The position numbers and the translations under genes are program-made. A stretch of DNA of 64,000 bases from Clostridia bacterium (GTDB taxonomy: Bacteria; Bacillota; DSM-521; Neomoorellales; SLTJ01). Shown in pieces: positions 8,049-17,394 of the stretch. Position 1 is the first letter of the stretch. Each line of letters begins with the position of its first letter. Location of the stretch: contig SLTJ01000028.1 of the NCBI GenBank assembly GCA_004347685.1, forward strand, positions 164,939 to 228,938. The letters are read 5' to 3'. Below the pieces are notes generated by a model. It saw nothing but the letters and a program-made list of their open reading frames with translations. It was not told the DNA's origin and searched no databases.

Positions 8049-9392
8049 TCACCTGCTTAATTTAGGTATGGCTTGCAAATAGATCTTTAGGCCGTCGGCC
8101 ACCTCCTTTAAGCGTGAGAGGCGGCCGTAAAAACTGATGTAGGCTTTGATGGTTTCAGTGGCTATCTCCCTGCGGGTCAGGTGCTCCGTATTCAGGACGG
8201 CGTGGGCTCCGTCGTAGAGGGACCAGTCATAGGAGGCAATACGTTGTTGCTCACGGGCCTGGTGAAACAAGGCCGTGCCCGGGAAAGGGGTGAGGATGGA
8301 AAACTCGGCGATGTCCACCTCCAGCATTTTAGCATACTGCACCGTCTGGCGAATGTTTTCCCGCGTCTCGTTCATCCCGCCGATGATAAAGCTCCCCCAT
8401 ACCCTGATGCCGTATTTTTTCAGGATTTCCACCGCTCTGGCGGCCACGTCGGTAGTAAAGCCCTTGCCGTAACTGTTGAGCATCGCCTGGCTGGCGTTTT
8501 CCAGGCCCAGGAAGATCATTTTGGCGCCGGCTCGGGCCATGTCCTCGATCATGGCCTCGTTCTTGACAACGGTATCCACCCGGGAGAAGCACCACCAAAA
8601 GACGTCCAGCCCCCGCCGCATTATTTCCTGGCAAATTTCTCTTACCCGGTTCGGATTGATAGTAAAATTGTCGTCCATGAAGGCCACGGCGCTGAAATTG
8701 TACCTGGATACCACCTCTTCAATCTCGTCCACGATCTTTTGGGGCTGGCGGGAACGCCACTTGATGCCGGCAAACTGGGAAGAGGAGCAAAAGGAGCAGT
8801 TATGCGGGCAACCGCGGCTGGTGACCAGAGTCGTCAGCGGCCGGCCGTTGAGCTTGCGCGTCCGGTACCGGCGCATGGGCAGCAGGTCTCGAGCCGGCGG
8901 CGGGAGATTATCCAGGTCGTTCACCGGGACGGAATTCGGGTTCCGCACCATCACGCCGTCTACCAGGTAGGAAAGCCCGGGGACATGGCTGACATCCCCC
9001 TCGCTGGCCAGGCATTCCAGCAGCTCCACAAAGCTCTGCTCCCCCTCGCCCCGGAGGACATAATCCACGTAGCCGCTCTCCAGGGTTTCGGCGTCCATGA
9101 AGGTGGCGTGGTAACTCCCCAGGACCACTGTTTTTCCGGCTTCCTTGGCCTGCCGGGCTATTTCCAGGGCCGCCGGGTGGCGGCTAGTATCCCCAGAAAC
9201 GCCTACTACCTCCCATTCATTCCAGGGCGGATTCTTCAGGGCCTCCCGGTCAACGTTAAGATCCACAATATCCACGTGATGGCCGTGTTCGCGCAGGGCC
9301 GCGGCCAGGTAGCCGAGCCCCAAGGGTGGAAGGAACAGTCCCAGGCGGTAATAGATACCGCGCGAAGGGGGGTTCACCAGCAAGACGCGCAT
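8049..9392 (-). CDS. B12-binding-domain radical SAM protein
   Basis: 447 residues from the ATG at 9390-9392, which has GGGAG at good spacing; a second ATG lies five codons upstream. The N-terminal third is a cobalamin-binding Rossmann fold (RVLLVNPPSRG, LGLGYLAAALREHGH) without a clear DxHxxG base-off motif. The radical SAM core has CPHNCSFC (cysteines at 195, 199, 202). A late motif FIIGGMNETREN is typical of the family. Substrates of such enzymes vary (hopanoid, lipid or peptide methylation and ring reactions) and cannot be inferred. It is followed closely by the ComK-like gene on the same strand. Confidence 0.9.
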   Translation of the reverse strand: MRVLLVNPPSRGIYYRLGLFLPPLGLGYLAAALREHGHHVDIVDLNVDREALKNPPWNEWEVVGVSGDTSRHPAALEIARQAKEAGKTVVLGSYHATFMDAETLESGYVDYVLRGEGEQSFVELLECLASEGDVSHVPGLSYLVDGVMVRNPNSVPVNDLDNLPPPARDLLPMRRYRTRKLNGRPLTTLVTSRGCPHNCSFCSSSQFAGIKWRSRQPQKIVDEIEEVVSRYNFSAVAFMDDNFTINPNRVREICQEIMRRGLDVFWWCFSRVDTVVKNEAMIEDMARAGAKMIFLGLENASQAMLNSYGKGFTTDVAARAVEILKKYGIRVWGSFIIGGMNETRENIRQTVQYAKMLEVDIAEFSILTPFPGTALFHQAREQQRIASYDWSLYDGAHAVLNTEHLTRREIATETIKAYISFYGRLSRLKEVADGLKIYLQAIPKLSR

Positions 9393-9500
9393 AAGCTTCA
9401 CTCCCATCTAACAGCCTTGCCTACAGAATCTCGCCTGCCTTTGTCGGGCTACCCCTGAAGTGGGCTTACAAGTCCTGGGTAAATTCTAGCACATTTGGCG

Positions 9501-9531
9501 TGCTATTGACAAGAAATTGTCTCTAATAGCA
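9501..9531 (-). terminator. Hairpin between tagO-like and radical SAM genes
   Basis: TGCTATT and GACAA pair with TTGTC and AATAGCA around a GAAA loop, with a three-base bulge. It lies about 35 bases past the stop of the tagO-like gene. There is no clean T-run, so it may be a terminator or a leader structure of the radical SAM gene. Confidence 0.5.
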
Positions 9532-9563
9532 CAAGGATAGGGAGAGGGTGTCGGCAAGGCCCA

Positions 9564-10610
9564 CTACATCTGGCGGGTTAATTCTGAGGATACCCGGTGG
9601 TGGCTGGCCGCCCGTACTAGATAGCAGCCTACGGCCACCATGGCCAAGATCACCACCAGAAGCAATATTCCCTGGGCCGGGGGCAGGAGGTTCAGGAGAA
9701 TGGCACACGCTCCCAGGCACCCGTCTAAGATGTAAACTACCAGCACTGCCTGGCGTTGCGACAAGCCCAGGTTGAGCAACTGGTGGTGCAGGTGCTGCTT
9801 GTCAGGAGCCATAATGGGTTGGTGGTTGCGGTAGCGTCGCAGGATAGCCCAGAAGGTATCAATAATAGGCCAGCCAAGAATTACCACCGGAACCAAGAAG
9901 GAGATGATGGTGGCGGTCTTGGTGAGGCCCATGATGGCCAGAATGGCCAGATTGAAGCCTAGAAACATGGAGCCGGTATCGCCCATGAAGATTTTGGCGG
10001 GGAAGAAATTATAGCGCAGGAACCCCAGGGCGCACAGGGACAGGGCCAGGGCATAAAACGCCGCCGTGGGCTGGCCCTCCATCCAGGCCACCACCGCCAC
10101 CGTAACCGCGGCAATGGCCGCCGTACCACCCGCCAGGCCGTCGAGGCCGTCAATGAGGTTGAGGGCGTTGGTTATGCCGACAATCCATATCACCGTAACC
10201 GGAGCCGCGAGAGCGCCGAGAAAGATTAAGCCGTCAAAGGGGTTGGTGAAGAAGTCCACCCGGATGCCGAAAACAACCACCACCACGGCGGCAGCGACCT
10301 GGGCGGCCAGTTTAACCTTGGCGGAAAGTTCGCGGCAGTCGTCCCAGATACCGACGAGCACTATCAGGGTGCTGCCCAGGGTCAGGCCGGTCACCGGGGG
10401 TGCCCAAGGCCGGCTTAGAAGAAGAACCAGCAGGAAACCGCCGTATATGGCTAAGCCGCCCAGACGGGGGATTGGCTGCCGGTGGACCTTGCGTGCCGCC
10501 GGCATGTCTACCGCCCCCAGGTATACCGCCAGGCGGCGTACCGTCGGGGTCAACAGCAGAACAACCACAAATCCCGCTACCAGGATAACAATGGTAGTTG
10601 TCAGGCTCAT
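9564..10610 (-). CDS. tagO: Undecaprenyl-phosphate GlcNAc-1-phosphate transferase (TagO/WecA type)
   Basis: 348 residues with about 11 membrane helices. It moves a sugar phosphate from a UDP-sugar to undecaprenyl phosphate and starts wall teichoic acid or other surface glycan synthesis. Motifs: KVHRQPIPRLGGLA near residue 41, GIWDDCRELS, NALNLIDGLDGLAGG, FMGDTGSMFLGF and the HLHH end loop (PDKQHLHHQLLNLG). The HLHH loop and lack of a MurNAc-pentapeptide pattern favour TagO/WecA over MraY. It sits in an envelope block with fabZ and murJ. Confidence 0.92.
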   Translation of the reverse strand: MSLTTTIVILVAGFVVVLLLTPTVRRLAVYLGAVDMPAARKVHRQPIPRLGGLAIYGGFLLVLLLSRPWAPPVTGLTLGSTLIVLVGIWDDCRELSAKVKLAAQVAAAVVVVVFGIRVDFFTNPFDGLIFLGALAAPVTVIWIVGITNALNLIDGLDGLAGGTAAIAAVTVAVVAWMEGQPTAAFYALALSLCALGFLRYNFFPAKIFMGDTGSMFLGFNLAILAIMGLTKTATIISFLVPVVILGWPIIDTFWAILRRYRNHQPIMAPDKQHLHHQLLNLGLSQRQAVLVVYILDGCLGACAILLNLLPPAQGILLLVVILAMVAVGCYLVRAASHHRVSSELTRQM

Positions 10611-10891
10611 TTCCTCTCCCGTATCCTCCCTGTTTTCATCGCGTAGTTAACATGGTGCCTCTTCCCTGGTATTCGACAAGAGTTCGCCTATCCCTTTTGC
10701 CCGGAGAAAAAACTCCCGTGTGGTGCTGATAACTAAAAACGAAGTAACTGCTCAGCCAGCCTCGCGAGTATGCGGCCTCCACCAAGCGTTAGCTTGGTCT
10801 GCAAGGATCAACGCCAACCGCGATGGAGACTACTGATCGGTCCAACTAAGAAGGAAGGAGCCGAGGTAGTGACTTTTGCTCCAGGAATCTC
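10611..10891. other. Intergenic region with hairpin 10781-10798
   Basis: No credible gene was seen in these 281 bases. A perfect stem ACCAAGC-GTTA-GCTTGGT lies at 10781-10798 without a T-run. A short stretch near 10690-10717 resembles the 3' end of murJ (11355-11384), both containing GGAGAAAAAACTCC. A small structured RNA is possible but unsupported. Confidence 0.4.
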
Positions 10892-11320
10892 TTAGCCCGG
10901 GGCAATGGCAAAAGTTATTTCGCCGGCGGCCACCAGGTTTTCCCCCACGTAGGCCGCGGCTCGGGTCCGACCGGCGTTGCTGCGCCGGTGCAGGATCTCC
11001 ACCTCTAGGCGCAACTGGTCCCCCGGGAAAACCTGGCGGCGGAAGCGCACCTTGTCCAGCCCGGCAAACAATGGCAGCTTGCCGGCGTTCTCCGGCAGGG
11101 ACATCAGGGCTACCGCTCCCACCTGGGCCAGGGCCTCCAGGATCAGAACCCCGGGCATTACCGGGTTGCCAGGGAAGTGTCCAGCGAAAAAGGGCTCGTT
11201 AATGGTGACGTTTTTCCACCCTACGGCCCGTTTTCCTGCTTCCATTTCGCTGATCCCGTCCACCAGCAGGAAGGGATAGCGGTGCGGGATAAGGGCCATG
11301 ATTTCCTTTGTAGTTAACAT
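10892..11320 (-). CDS. fabZ: 3-hydroxyacyl-ACP dehydratase FabZ
   Basis: 142 residues, normal length. FabZ removes water from (3R)-hydroxyacyl-ACP in fatty acid elongation. The N-terminus [13 protein letters not shown] and the active-site block [20 protein letters not shown] (His48, Glu62) are fully conserved. The gene is on the minus strand just downstream of murJ (34 bases), so they may be one unit. It is isolated from other fab genes. Confidence 0.96.
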   Translation of the reverse strand: MLTTKEIMALIPHRYPFLLVDGISEMEAGKRAVGWKNVTINEPFFAGHFPGNPVMPGVLILEALAQVGAVALMSLPENAGKLPLFAGLDKVRFRRQVFPGDQLRLEVEILHRRSNAGRTRAAAYVGENLVAAGEITFAIAPG

Positions 11321-11353
11321 AATACATCCTCCCTATAGGCGATAAAAGCGTGT

Positions 11354-13003
11354 CTATCCCTTTGGCCGGGAGAAAAAACTCCTGGTCAGCAGGGAAATCT
11401 CGGGCACGCGCAGGATACGGGCGCTCAAAAGAAAGATGGCGGCTCCCAGCAGCGCGGCGGCTGCCACCCAGAGGAGCAGGGCCAGCGATCCGGCCGGTGG
11501 GGGGAAGGACTGGACCAGGCGGCCCACCAGGACGCCCATGACCAGGGAGGCCACTATCGTCTGGGTGAGAGAAAAGAGCACCGGTCCATAAGAGGTGGTT
11601 GGCAGGTAGCGCCGCACCAGCCAGAGGAGCAGCGCCAGATCAAAGGTGGCGGCTACCGAATTGGCCAGGGCCAGCCCGCCGTGCCCCAGGATAGGCAGCC
11701 ACCACCAGCTCAATCCTATATCCACAGCCACCGAAGCCAGGCCGGTGGCCAGGGGGACGCGGTAGCGGCCCAGGGCGTAATACGTCCGGGTGATAAGCAT
11801 CTTGGCCGCCAGGGCCGGCAGGCCGAGGGCAAAATATAAGAGGGCGGTGGCGGTCAGGGCCGTGGCCCCGGCTCCGAAGGCACCACGGCCGAAAAGCAAC
11901 TGAATCAGGGGCGAGGCCAGCACCATCATGCCTACGGTCACGGGCAGGCTGAGGAAAAATACCAGACCCAGGCCGGCGCTGCTGGCCCGGGCCAGTTCCT
12001 CCTTGCGGCCAGCCGCGGCCTGGCTGGCCATGACTGGAAAGATGACGGTGGCGATGGCCGCGGCGACGATGCCGATGGGCAGGTTGAGTACCCTGTTGGC
12101 CAGATCCAGGGCGGTGATGCGGCCCGGGTCCAGCCCGGAGGCCAGGGCCCGGTTAATGGCCAGATAAATCTGGTTGATGGAAGTAGCCAGGGCCACCGGC
12201 AGCAGTGAGGCCACCACCCGGCCCACCTCCGGCCGGTCTCCGGCCCAGGTAAAGACATAGCGAAACCCTAGTCTCCGTAGGGCCGGCCACTGAATCAGGA
12301 AGAAGGCCACAAATCCCAGCAGCGTGCCCCAGGCCAGGCTGTGGATCCAAAAACGCCGCCCGGCCAGGACCACTGCCAGGATAACCAGCAGGTTGGCTGC
12401 GGCCGGGGCCGCGGCCGGCAAGGCGAAGACGCGGCACGCATTGAGGATGCCGGTGAGGAGCATCCCCAGGCCCACCAGTACCAGGGACGGGAACATGATG
12501 CGGGTGAGTTCGCCGGCGAGGGCGGCCTGCCCGGGGGCGAATCCCGGCGCCATCAGGCTGATGAGCTGCGGGGTGAATGCTATCCCCGCCGCGGTCACTG
12601 CCACTAGCAACAGGGCCACGCGGTTGAAGATGCCGCTAGCCAGGTACCAGGCTTCTTGCTCTCGGTCCTGCGCCAGGGAGGCGGTGACCACCGGCACCAT
12701 GACGGTGATAAAGGCCATGCCCAGCACCGATTGCAGCAGGTAGGGCAAGGTATAGGCCACCATAAAGGCGTCGGTGGCCGGAGTAGCTCCGTAAGCAGAG
12801 GCAATGACCATGTCCCGGACAAAGCCCAGGGCGCGGCTGGCCAGGTTTACTATGAAAACGGCCCCGGCGGCCCGGGCGAGGCCGGCACCGGCGGCAGGGG
12901 CCGGCGTAGGCTGCGGCTCCCGGTCTTGGGGGTAGCGGTCACGTGGGGCCTGGACGCGCCAACGCCGGCCTCCAGTGGGGTTAGGGTTGCGGTTGCTGAC
13001 CAT
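11354..13003 (-). CDS. murJ: Lipid II flippase MurJ (MVF family)
   Basis: 549 residues, about 14 transmembrane helices. It flips lipid-linked peptidoglycan precursor across the membrane. The MVF signature is clear (FIVNLASRALGFVRDMVIASAYG, ATDAFMVAYTLPYLLQS, LALVVLGMLLTGILNACR-like segment). The N-terminal 40 residues are Arg- and Pro-rich and cytoplasmic, longer than in most homologues. The start overlaps the end of the preceding secreted-protein gene by 23 bases, implying cotranscription. Because it lies outside a mur-dcw cluster, a role in another envelope glycan path cannot be excluded. Confidence 0.93.
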   Translation of the reverse strand: MVSNRNPNPTGGRRWRVQAPRDRYPQDREPQPTPAPAAGAGLARAAGAVFIVNLASRALGFVRDMVIASAYGATPATDAFMVAYTLPYLLQSVLGMAFITVMVPVVTASLAQDREQEAWYLASGIFNRVALLLVAVTAAGIAFTPQLISLMAPGFAPGQAALAGELTRIMFPSLVLVGLGMLLTGILNACRVFALPAAAPAAANLLVILAVVLAGRRFWIHSLAWGTLLGFVAFFLIQWPALRRLGFRYVFTWAGDRPEVGRVVASLLPVALATSINQIYLAINRALASGLDPGRITALDLANRVLNLPIGIVAAAIATVIFPVMASQAAAGRKEELARASSAGLGLVFFLSLPVTVGMMVLASPLIQLLFGRGAFGAGATALTATALLYFALGLPALAAKMLITRTYYALGRYRVPLATGLASVAVDIGLSWWWLPILGHGGLALANSVAATFDLALLLWLVRRYLPTTSYGPVLFSLTQTIVASLVMGVLVGRLVQSFPPPAGSLALLLWVAAAALLGAAIFLLSARILRVPEISLLTRSFFSRPKG

Positions 13004-14339
13004 TATTTTCCCCGGTGCGGAAATCCAGCCGGCCCTCCTCTTGGTTGTAGCTCGACTCTATGCCCTGCAGGTAGCCAAAGGCTTCGGCCGGGACATAACT
13101 GGTGCCGTGGCGGAGCTGCAGGGCCTGGGACAATGTCACCGGCTGCCCGTTGCGCAGGGCCTGAGGCTGGTCCAGGGTGAGGACCAGGGACTGATCTCCC
13201 CGGAACATGGTCAGGGTCTTAGTGTTCCCGTCCCAGTGCAGGGTGATCCGCAACCGTTCGGCCACGGGCCGGGCCGGGACCAGGAGCACACCGTCCCGGA
13301 CCAAGGGAAGTTCTTCAGGGTAGAGCCATTCGTTGTTCACGTAGACCTGTACTCCCGGGGGTGAAGTGACCAGGAACAGGGAGCTGCCGCTGGTGAGGGT
13401 GGCTGACAGGTAGAGAGTCTTATTCTCCACCCAGCCGGCCCAGGTGTTGAGTACCGGGAATTTCTGGTATACCTCGAGAAAGCCTGTTACCGCCACCGGG
13501 CGGCCCTCCGGGTCCACCTCCAGCCAGCGGTAGGCCCCAGAGTCCAGGATGATCGTGTCTCCGTTCTCCAGCCTCCAGGCACCGGTGGGGCGGGTCAACT
13601 GGCCCACGGCTGTTCCGGCGCTCCCGTCCCCATAGGCCCAGACAACGGCCGCGTCCGAGCTGACTTCCAGCACGCGGCCGCCGTTAAACCCGGCATCCAC
13701 AATGAGGGTGTTGCCGTTTTCCAGGCGGGTGGCCCGGGCCGGGTAGACCAGCCCCTGGGAAAAGGACCAGACGGTTTTCCCGGCCGGGTCCACCTCTAGC
13801 ACGCCCCGGGCGGTGGTGATCAGGGTGTGGCCGTTTTCCAGCCGCTCGGCATAGCGCGGGGCCCGGCCACGGCCTGGGAGGCGGTATTCCCAGACCGTCT
13901 CGCCGGCCGGAGTGACCTCGACCACGCGGGGGTAAAAGGGGGCGGCCGGAGCTCCGGAATCGGCGATCAGGGTGTTTCCGTTCTCCAGTCGCAGAGCGCT
14001 GGCCGCCTGGATATTCTTCTCCTCCCAGACCACCTCTCCAGCCGGCGTAACTTCCACTACCGAAGGGCCGCTATAGGCATTACGGCAGACCAGCACGTTC
14101 CCGTTGGGCAGGGGGGTGAGGAAGCCGGGGTGGGCGGGAGGGTTGGGGTCCCGCCACTGCCATTCGGTAGCCTGAGCCTTCCCAGGTAGCAAAAGCAGGA
14201 ACAAAAGAAACAAGACCCAGCCCATGGCCATCTGGCCCGGCCTCGGGCCCGGGCCTGTTTGGCGGGAACGGGTGGTTCGCCCCTCTCTGCCGCTCCCAAC
14301 CTTGTCGCCAGGCCCGGCCGGCCGCCGGAAAAGTAACAC
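12981..14339 (-). CDS. Secreted beta-propeller protein with copper-amine-oxidase-like stalk domain
   Basis: About 452 residues from the GTG at 14337-14339, preceded by AGGAGG at nine bases. After a basic stretch there is a strong signal peptide (WVLFLLFLLLLPGKAQA). The body has five or more repeats of the form RLENGNTLI...VVEVTPAGEVVWE, as in arylsulfotransferase (ASST) and NHL-like propellers. The last 130 residues (VYVNNEWLYPEELPLVRDG, LLVPARPVAERL) form a stalk domain common in secreted Firmicute proteins. The catalytic His of ASST was not identified, so a structural or binding role is as likely. The gene overlaps murJ. Confidence 0.75.
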   Translation of the reverse strand: MLLFRRPAGPGDKVGSGREGRTTRSRQTGPGPRPGQMAMGWVLFLLFLLLLPGKAQATEWQWRDPNPPAHPGFLTPLPNGNVLVCRNAYSGPSVVEVTPAGEVVWEEKNIQAASALRLENGNTLIADSGAPAAPFYPRVVEVTPAGETVWEYRLPGRGRAPRYAERLENGHTLITTARGVLEVDPAGKTVWSFSQGLVYPARATRLENGNTLIVDAGFNGGRVLEVSSDAAVVWAYGDGSAGTAVGQLTRPTGAWRLENGDTIILDSGAYRWLEVDPEGRPVAVTGFLEVYQKFPVLNTWAGWVENKTLYLSATLTSGSSLFLVTSPPGVQVYVNNEWLYPEELPLVRDGVLLVPARPVAERLRITLHWDGNTKTLTMFRGDQSLVLTLDQPQALRNGQPVTLSQALQLRHGTSYVPAEAFGYLQGIESSYNQEEGRLDFRTGENNGQQPQP

Positions 14340-14396
14340 TTCAAAATACCTCCTCATACGTTATTGTAAATTATGCCAGGGTACAGCCCCGGAAGC

Positions 14397-16058
14397 CTAT
14401 TGGCCGAGACTGTCCCCACCGGCGCGAGAAGGTCTGGGCGTCTCGTCCCCACGGGCGGTGCGGATGTAGATGGCCGGCCCCTGGGGGTCCCACTCTACTG
14501 CCGCCCCCAGGGCCTCACTCACCATGCGCAGCGGCACCAGGGTGCGGCCGCCGGTTATCTTCGGGGCGGCCTCCAGGCTTATCAACTCCCCGTTGACGTA
14601 AGCCGTATTTTGCCCTACGGTTAATTCCACGGTCACCCCTGTCGCTATCCCGGGGCCGGTGGCCAGCACCTGCTGGGTTTCCTCCCGCCACTGGACTTCA
14701 GCCCCTAGGGCGGCGAAGATTTTTCGGAAGGGTACCAGTGTCCGGCCGTTTTCGATCACCGGGGGCACGTCAAAGAGGAGCCGCTGGCCGTTCAGGTAGA
14801 CCGGGATCTGGGCCAGCACCAGCAACCCGTTGGGGAGCAGACGTTCGCTCCCGTCCGAAGGCCGGTTGACCACCCGACCCTGCACCCACATCTCCGTGGA
14901 CCCGCCGCCATCCAGGGCCACCGCTGTCCGAGCCCCGAGCTGGACCATGAGCAGGGCTAGTTCCTCCAGTATCAGCCCTTCACTGTATCCGGGCTGGCGC
15001 CCGTCCACCGTTACCAGGAGGATGCGCCCCCCGGCATCGCTGCCTATGGCGGTGCGCGGCCCCCGGGAGTAAATGGTGCCGGTGAAGCCTTCCATGACCG
15101 CCTGAAAAACAGGTTCGCCGTCCTCTACCAGCAAGGGTCCGCCGGTGAGAGCATGGCTTACTTCCTCCCATCCCGGCGGGAGCTTGTACTGCAGGTTCAC
15201 AGGGCTGCCGGCCGGGAGAGACTGCGCAGCCGGTCCGCTGATCACATAACCTCCCGGCGGGATCGGGCTGCTCCCTTCCAGGCTAAAGCGGCCGGGGCCG
15301 CCGTCAAACACCAGCTCCGGGGTGCCGGCAGGAGTGCCGGTGGTCAGCCCCCACTCGGAAGTGTAAAGGTGCGTGTGTCCCGGCTGGTAGGGCAGATTTA
15401 CCCTCTCCACCGGGATTTCCTGTCCCCCAGCCTCCAGCACCGGCCGGGGGTCCAGGTAGCTTACCAGCAGCCGGCCATCCTTGGTCAGCCCCAGGGTGGG
15501 CCGCAGTAGGTCCCCGGCTGCCTGCAACTGCCCGTCAATGATGATGTTACCTATGGAGGTGGTCCGACCGCCATTGCGGGTAAAGTAGCCGCCGTTAATG
15601 CCTGCCACCGCGGCCGCCTTTTTGGCCATGCTGCTTAAGTGTTCTCCCCCTGGCGTGCCAGCCAAGACGGGCCTGATTTCCACCAGCGGTGCCGCCGGGT
15701 CAATCTTGAGGACCTGGCCGGCCAGGGGTTGTCCGGTGGCTGCTTTCCCGGTCCACGGCTGCCAGGTGACCCCGGGGGCCAGTACCTGGGGAGCCTTTAA
15801 TTCAATTACGGGCCAGGGCAGACCTGCCGCGCTGGAGCTAGAGGTTGGAGGTTGGAGGTTGGAGGTTGGATCTTGGAGGAACTGGCCAGGCCAGTTCCAG
15901 ATCGAAGTCGGGGCCTCTGACTCTGCCACCAGTGTCATTCTTGTGCTGGTGTCGAGGCCGGCGTCGTGGGCCTGGGCGCGAGAATAGCCGGAGATGGGCA
16001 TAACCATGATCGTTATCCCTAGCAACCATGGAATCGCTTTTTGGATGCTCCTGAACAC
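14397..16058 (-). CDS. Secreted NAGPA-type phosphodiester glycosidase with stalk domain
   Basis: About 553 residues from a GTG with GAGGTGG six bases before it. It has an N-terminal signal helix (IPWLLGITIMVMPISGYSRA). The phosphodiester glycosidase domain (DUF2233) shows GINGGYFTRNGG, SRGPRTAIGSDAGGRILL and VALDGGGSTEMWVQG. Such enzymes uncover or cleave sugar phosphodiesters on wall glycans. The C-terminal 120 residues are a stalk domain (YLNGQRLLFDVPPVIENGRTLVPFR split over two halves). A heptamer repeat inserted in the linker (15841-15877) encodes a PTSNLQPPTSSSS-like stretch in frame. The substrate is unknown. Confidence 0.85.
   Translation of the reverse strand: MFRSIQKAIPWLLGITIMVMPISGYSRAQAHDAGLDTSTRMTLVAESEAPTSIWNWPGQFLQDPTSNLQPPTSSSSAAGLPWPVIELKAPQVLAPGVTWQPWTGKAATGQPLAGQVLKIDPAAPLVEIRPVLAGTPGGEHLSSMAKKAAAVAGINGGYFTRNGGRTTSIGNIIIDGQLQAAGDLLRPTLGLTKDGRLLVSYLDPRPVLEAGGQEIPVERVNLPYQPGHTHLYTSEWGLTTGTPAGTPELVFDGGPGRFSLEGSSPIPPGGYVISGPAAQSLPAGSPVNLQYKLPPGWEEVSHALTGGPLLVEDGEPVFQAVMEGFTGTIYSRGPRTAIGSDAGGRILLVTVDGRQPGYSEGLILEELALLMVQLGARTAVALDGGGSTEMWVQGRVVNRPSDGSERLLPNGLLVLAQIPVYLNGQRLLFDVPPVIENGRTLVPFRKIFAALGAEVQWREETQQVLATGPGIATGVTVELTVGQNTAYVNGELISLEAAPKITGGRTLVPLRMVSEALGAAVEWDPQGPAIYIRTARGDETPRPSRAGGDSLGQ
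15843..15877. repeat. Heptamer repeat inside a coding region
   Basis: Four perfect GGTTGGA units followed by TCTTGGA lie in frame within the secreted glycosidase gene, in the linker between signal peptide and catalytic domain. Confidence 0.8.
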
Positions 16059-16073
16059 TGCATACCACCTCAA

Positions 16074-16103
16074 TAGAGGTTAGAAGTTAGAGGTTGGATC
16101 TCG
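16074..16103. repeat. Heptamer repeat copy upstream of glycosidase gene
   Basis: Units GGTTAGA, AGTTAGA, GGTTGGA then TCTCGTGG. This is the same order and end as the copy at 4414 and only about 200 bases from the in-frame copy at 15843. Confidence 0.75.
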
Positions 16104-16264
16104 TGGAAACCCGGCACTCAACCCGACATTTGCCAACATACCTTACTCGGAGTACTACCGTTCGTGAAGATAGGATATCGTAGAGAGTGCCATGTTAGAG
16201 TGCCAGGTTCCAAATCGAGGTCCACGCCTCCTACCCCACCGCCGTTTTCATCCTTCTGATGGTA

Positions 16265-16283
16265 CCGGGGCGCCGAGCCCCGG
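16265..16283 (-). terminator. GC-rich hairpin after csaB
   Basis: A perfect seven-base stem CCGGGGC / GCCCCGG with a five-base loop lies 11 bases past the csaB stop. It lacks a T-run. It may be a terminator or processing site. The rest of the gap 16104-16293 shows nothing recognisable. Confidence 0.45.
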
Positions 16284-16293
16284 CATGGTGGTC

Positions 16294-17394
16294 TCAATGA
16301 AAGATTCCTGGCCACACCTGGCCCAGCCGTTCCATGCCGGCGCGGGCCTGGTGGCGGAGCACTCTTACCTGACTGTTTACCTGGAGTATAATGCTTTTCT
16401 GTGCCGCCAGCAGTTCCGTGACCAGCGGCAGCAGCTTGCCTTCTCCCCATTCCGGCGGCCCCAGGCCGGGCAGCCCGGCCTGGGCGAGAAAGCTTTTCAC
16501 CTTCGGGTCGTACACCAGGCCCACCGCAGGTATTTCCAGGAGGGCGGCCAGGATTAAGGCGTGTAACCGCATCCCAATCATCAGGTTCATGTTGCCCACC
16601 AGCCCGATCAGGGACGGCAGTTGCGACCAGGTCAGTACCACGGCGCCGGCGCCGCACTGCCGGGCCAATTGCTGACTGATCCCGGCATCCTGAGGCGGTT
16701 GGAAGGGAAGGAAAACCACCTGCCAGCCATGATCCTGCAGCCACCGCGCCGTGGCGACCACCTCCCCGGCCACCCTTTCCCAGCCGGGCCAGGGCCGCAA
16801 AGCGAAGGCGGCCAGCTTCCGGTCAGAGGCTAAGCCTTGGGCCACCAAGCTCTGCCTTTCCGCCGCGACGTTTGCCGCGACTGCCTCTGGGTCGAGGAGA
16901 AATACCGGGTCAGCGTAAACTTCCACCGGGTGTATTACCCCAATTTTTTTCAGAAGCTGGGCACTGTCCTGGTCGCGCACGCTGAGGAGATCTACCTTGT
17001 CCAGTACCCGGGGTACCAGGCGGCGGCTCAGACCGCTTTCCAGGGGACCCATACCCTGGCAGAACACGGCCACCGGCTTGCCCAAACGCCGGGCCAGGTG
17101 GATTACGCCCAAGTAGTAGAGCAGGCTTGGCAGTCCGGTGGTATCCTGCAGCAGGCTGCCGCCGCCGTGCACCAGCACCTCCACCTGCCGCAAAGCTGCG
17201 GCTAGTTGCGGGAGGGGCCAGCGGGGAGCCGCCTCCACCTGATAGGCCCTGCGGGTGGCTTCCGGGTCGGCGGAAAGGACCAAGGGCTCGCACCCCGGGT
17301 AAAGGGTGCGCCAGGCACGAAGCATGGCGTACAGCACAGCCTCATCCCCGGCATTGTTAAAGCCGAAATAACCGCAGACGGCCGCCCGGCTCAT
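16294..17394 (-). CDS. csaB: Polysaccharide pyruvyl transferase CsaB
   Basis: 366 residues from the ATG that overlaps the upstream stop (ATGA). CsaB adds ketal pyruvate to the secondary wall polymer that anchors S-layer-homology proteins. The start GYFGFNNAGDEAVL, the block LVHGGGSLLQDTTGLPSL and late GMRLHALILAALLEIPAVGLVYDPKV are family hallmarks. The frame opens 35 codons earlier, but the ATGA overlap fixes the start. Translational coupling to the DUF5693 gene is a common arrangement in Firmicutes. Confidence 0.94.
   Translation of the reverse strand: MSRAAVCGYFGFNNAGDEAVLYAMLRAWRTLYPGCEPLVLSADPEATRRAYQVEAAPRWPLPQLAAALRQVEVLVHGGGSLLQDTTGLPSLLYYLGVIHLARRLGKPVAVFCQGMGPLESGLSRRLVPRVLDKVDLLSVRDQDSAQLLKKIGVIHPVEVYADPVFLLDPEAVAANVAAERQSLVAQGLASDRKLAAFALRPWPGWERVAGEVVATARWLQDHGWQVVFLPFQPPQDAGISQQLARQCGAGAVVLTWSQLPSLIGLVGNMNLMIGMRLHALILAALLEIPAVGLVYDPKVKSFLAQAGLPGLGPPEWGEGKLLPLVTELLAAQKSIILQVNSQVRVLRHQARAGMERLGQVWPGIFH

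Noticed and set aside
10680..10720. Duplicated murJ 3' end
   Set aside because: Similarity spans only about 30 bases around an A-run and may be chance; too weak to call.
15841..16103. CRISPR array
   Set aside because: Units are seven bases with no spacers; this is a heptamer tandem repeat.
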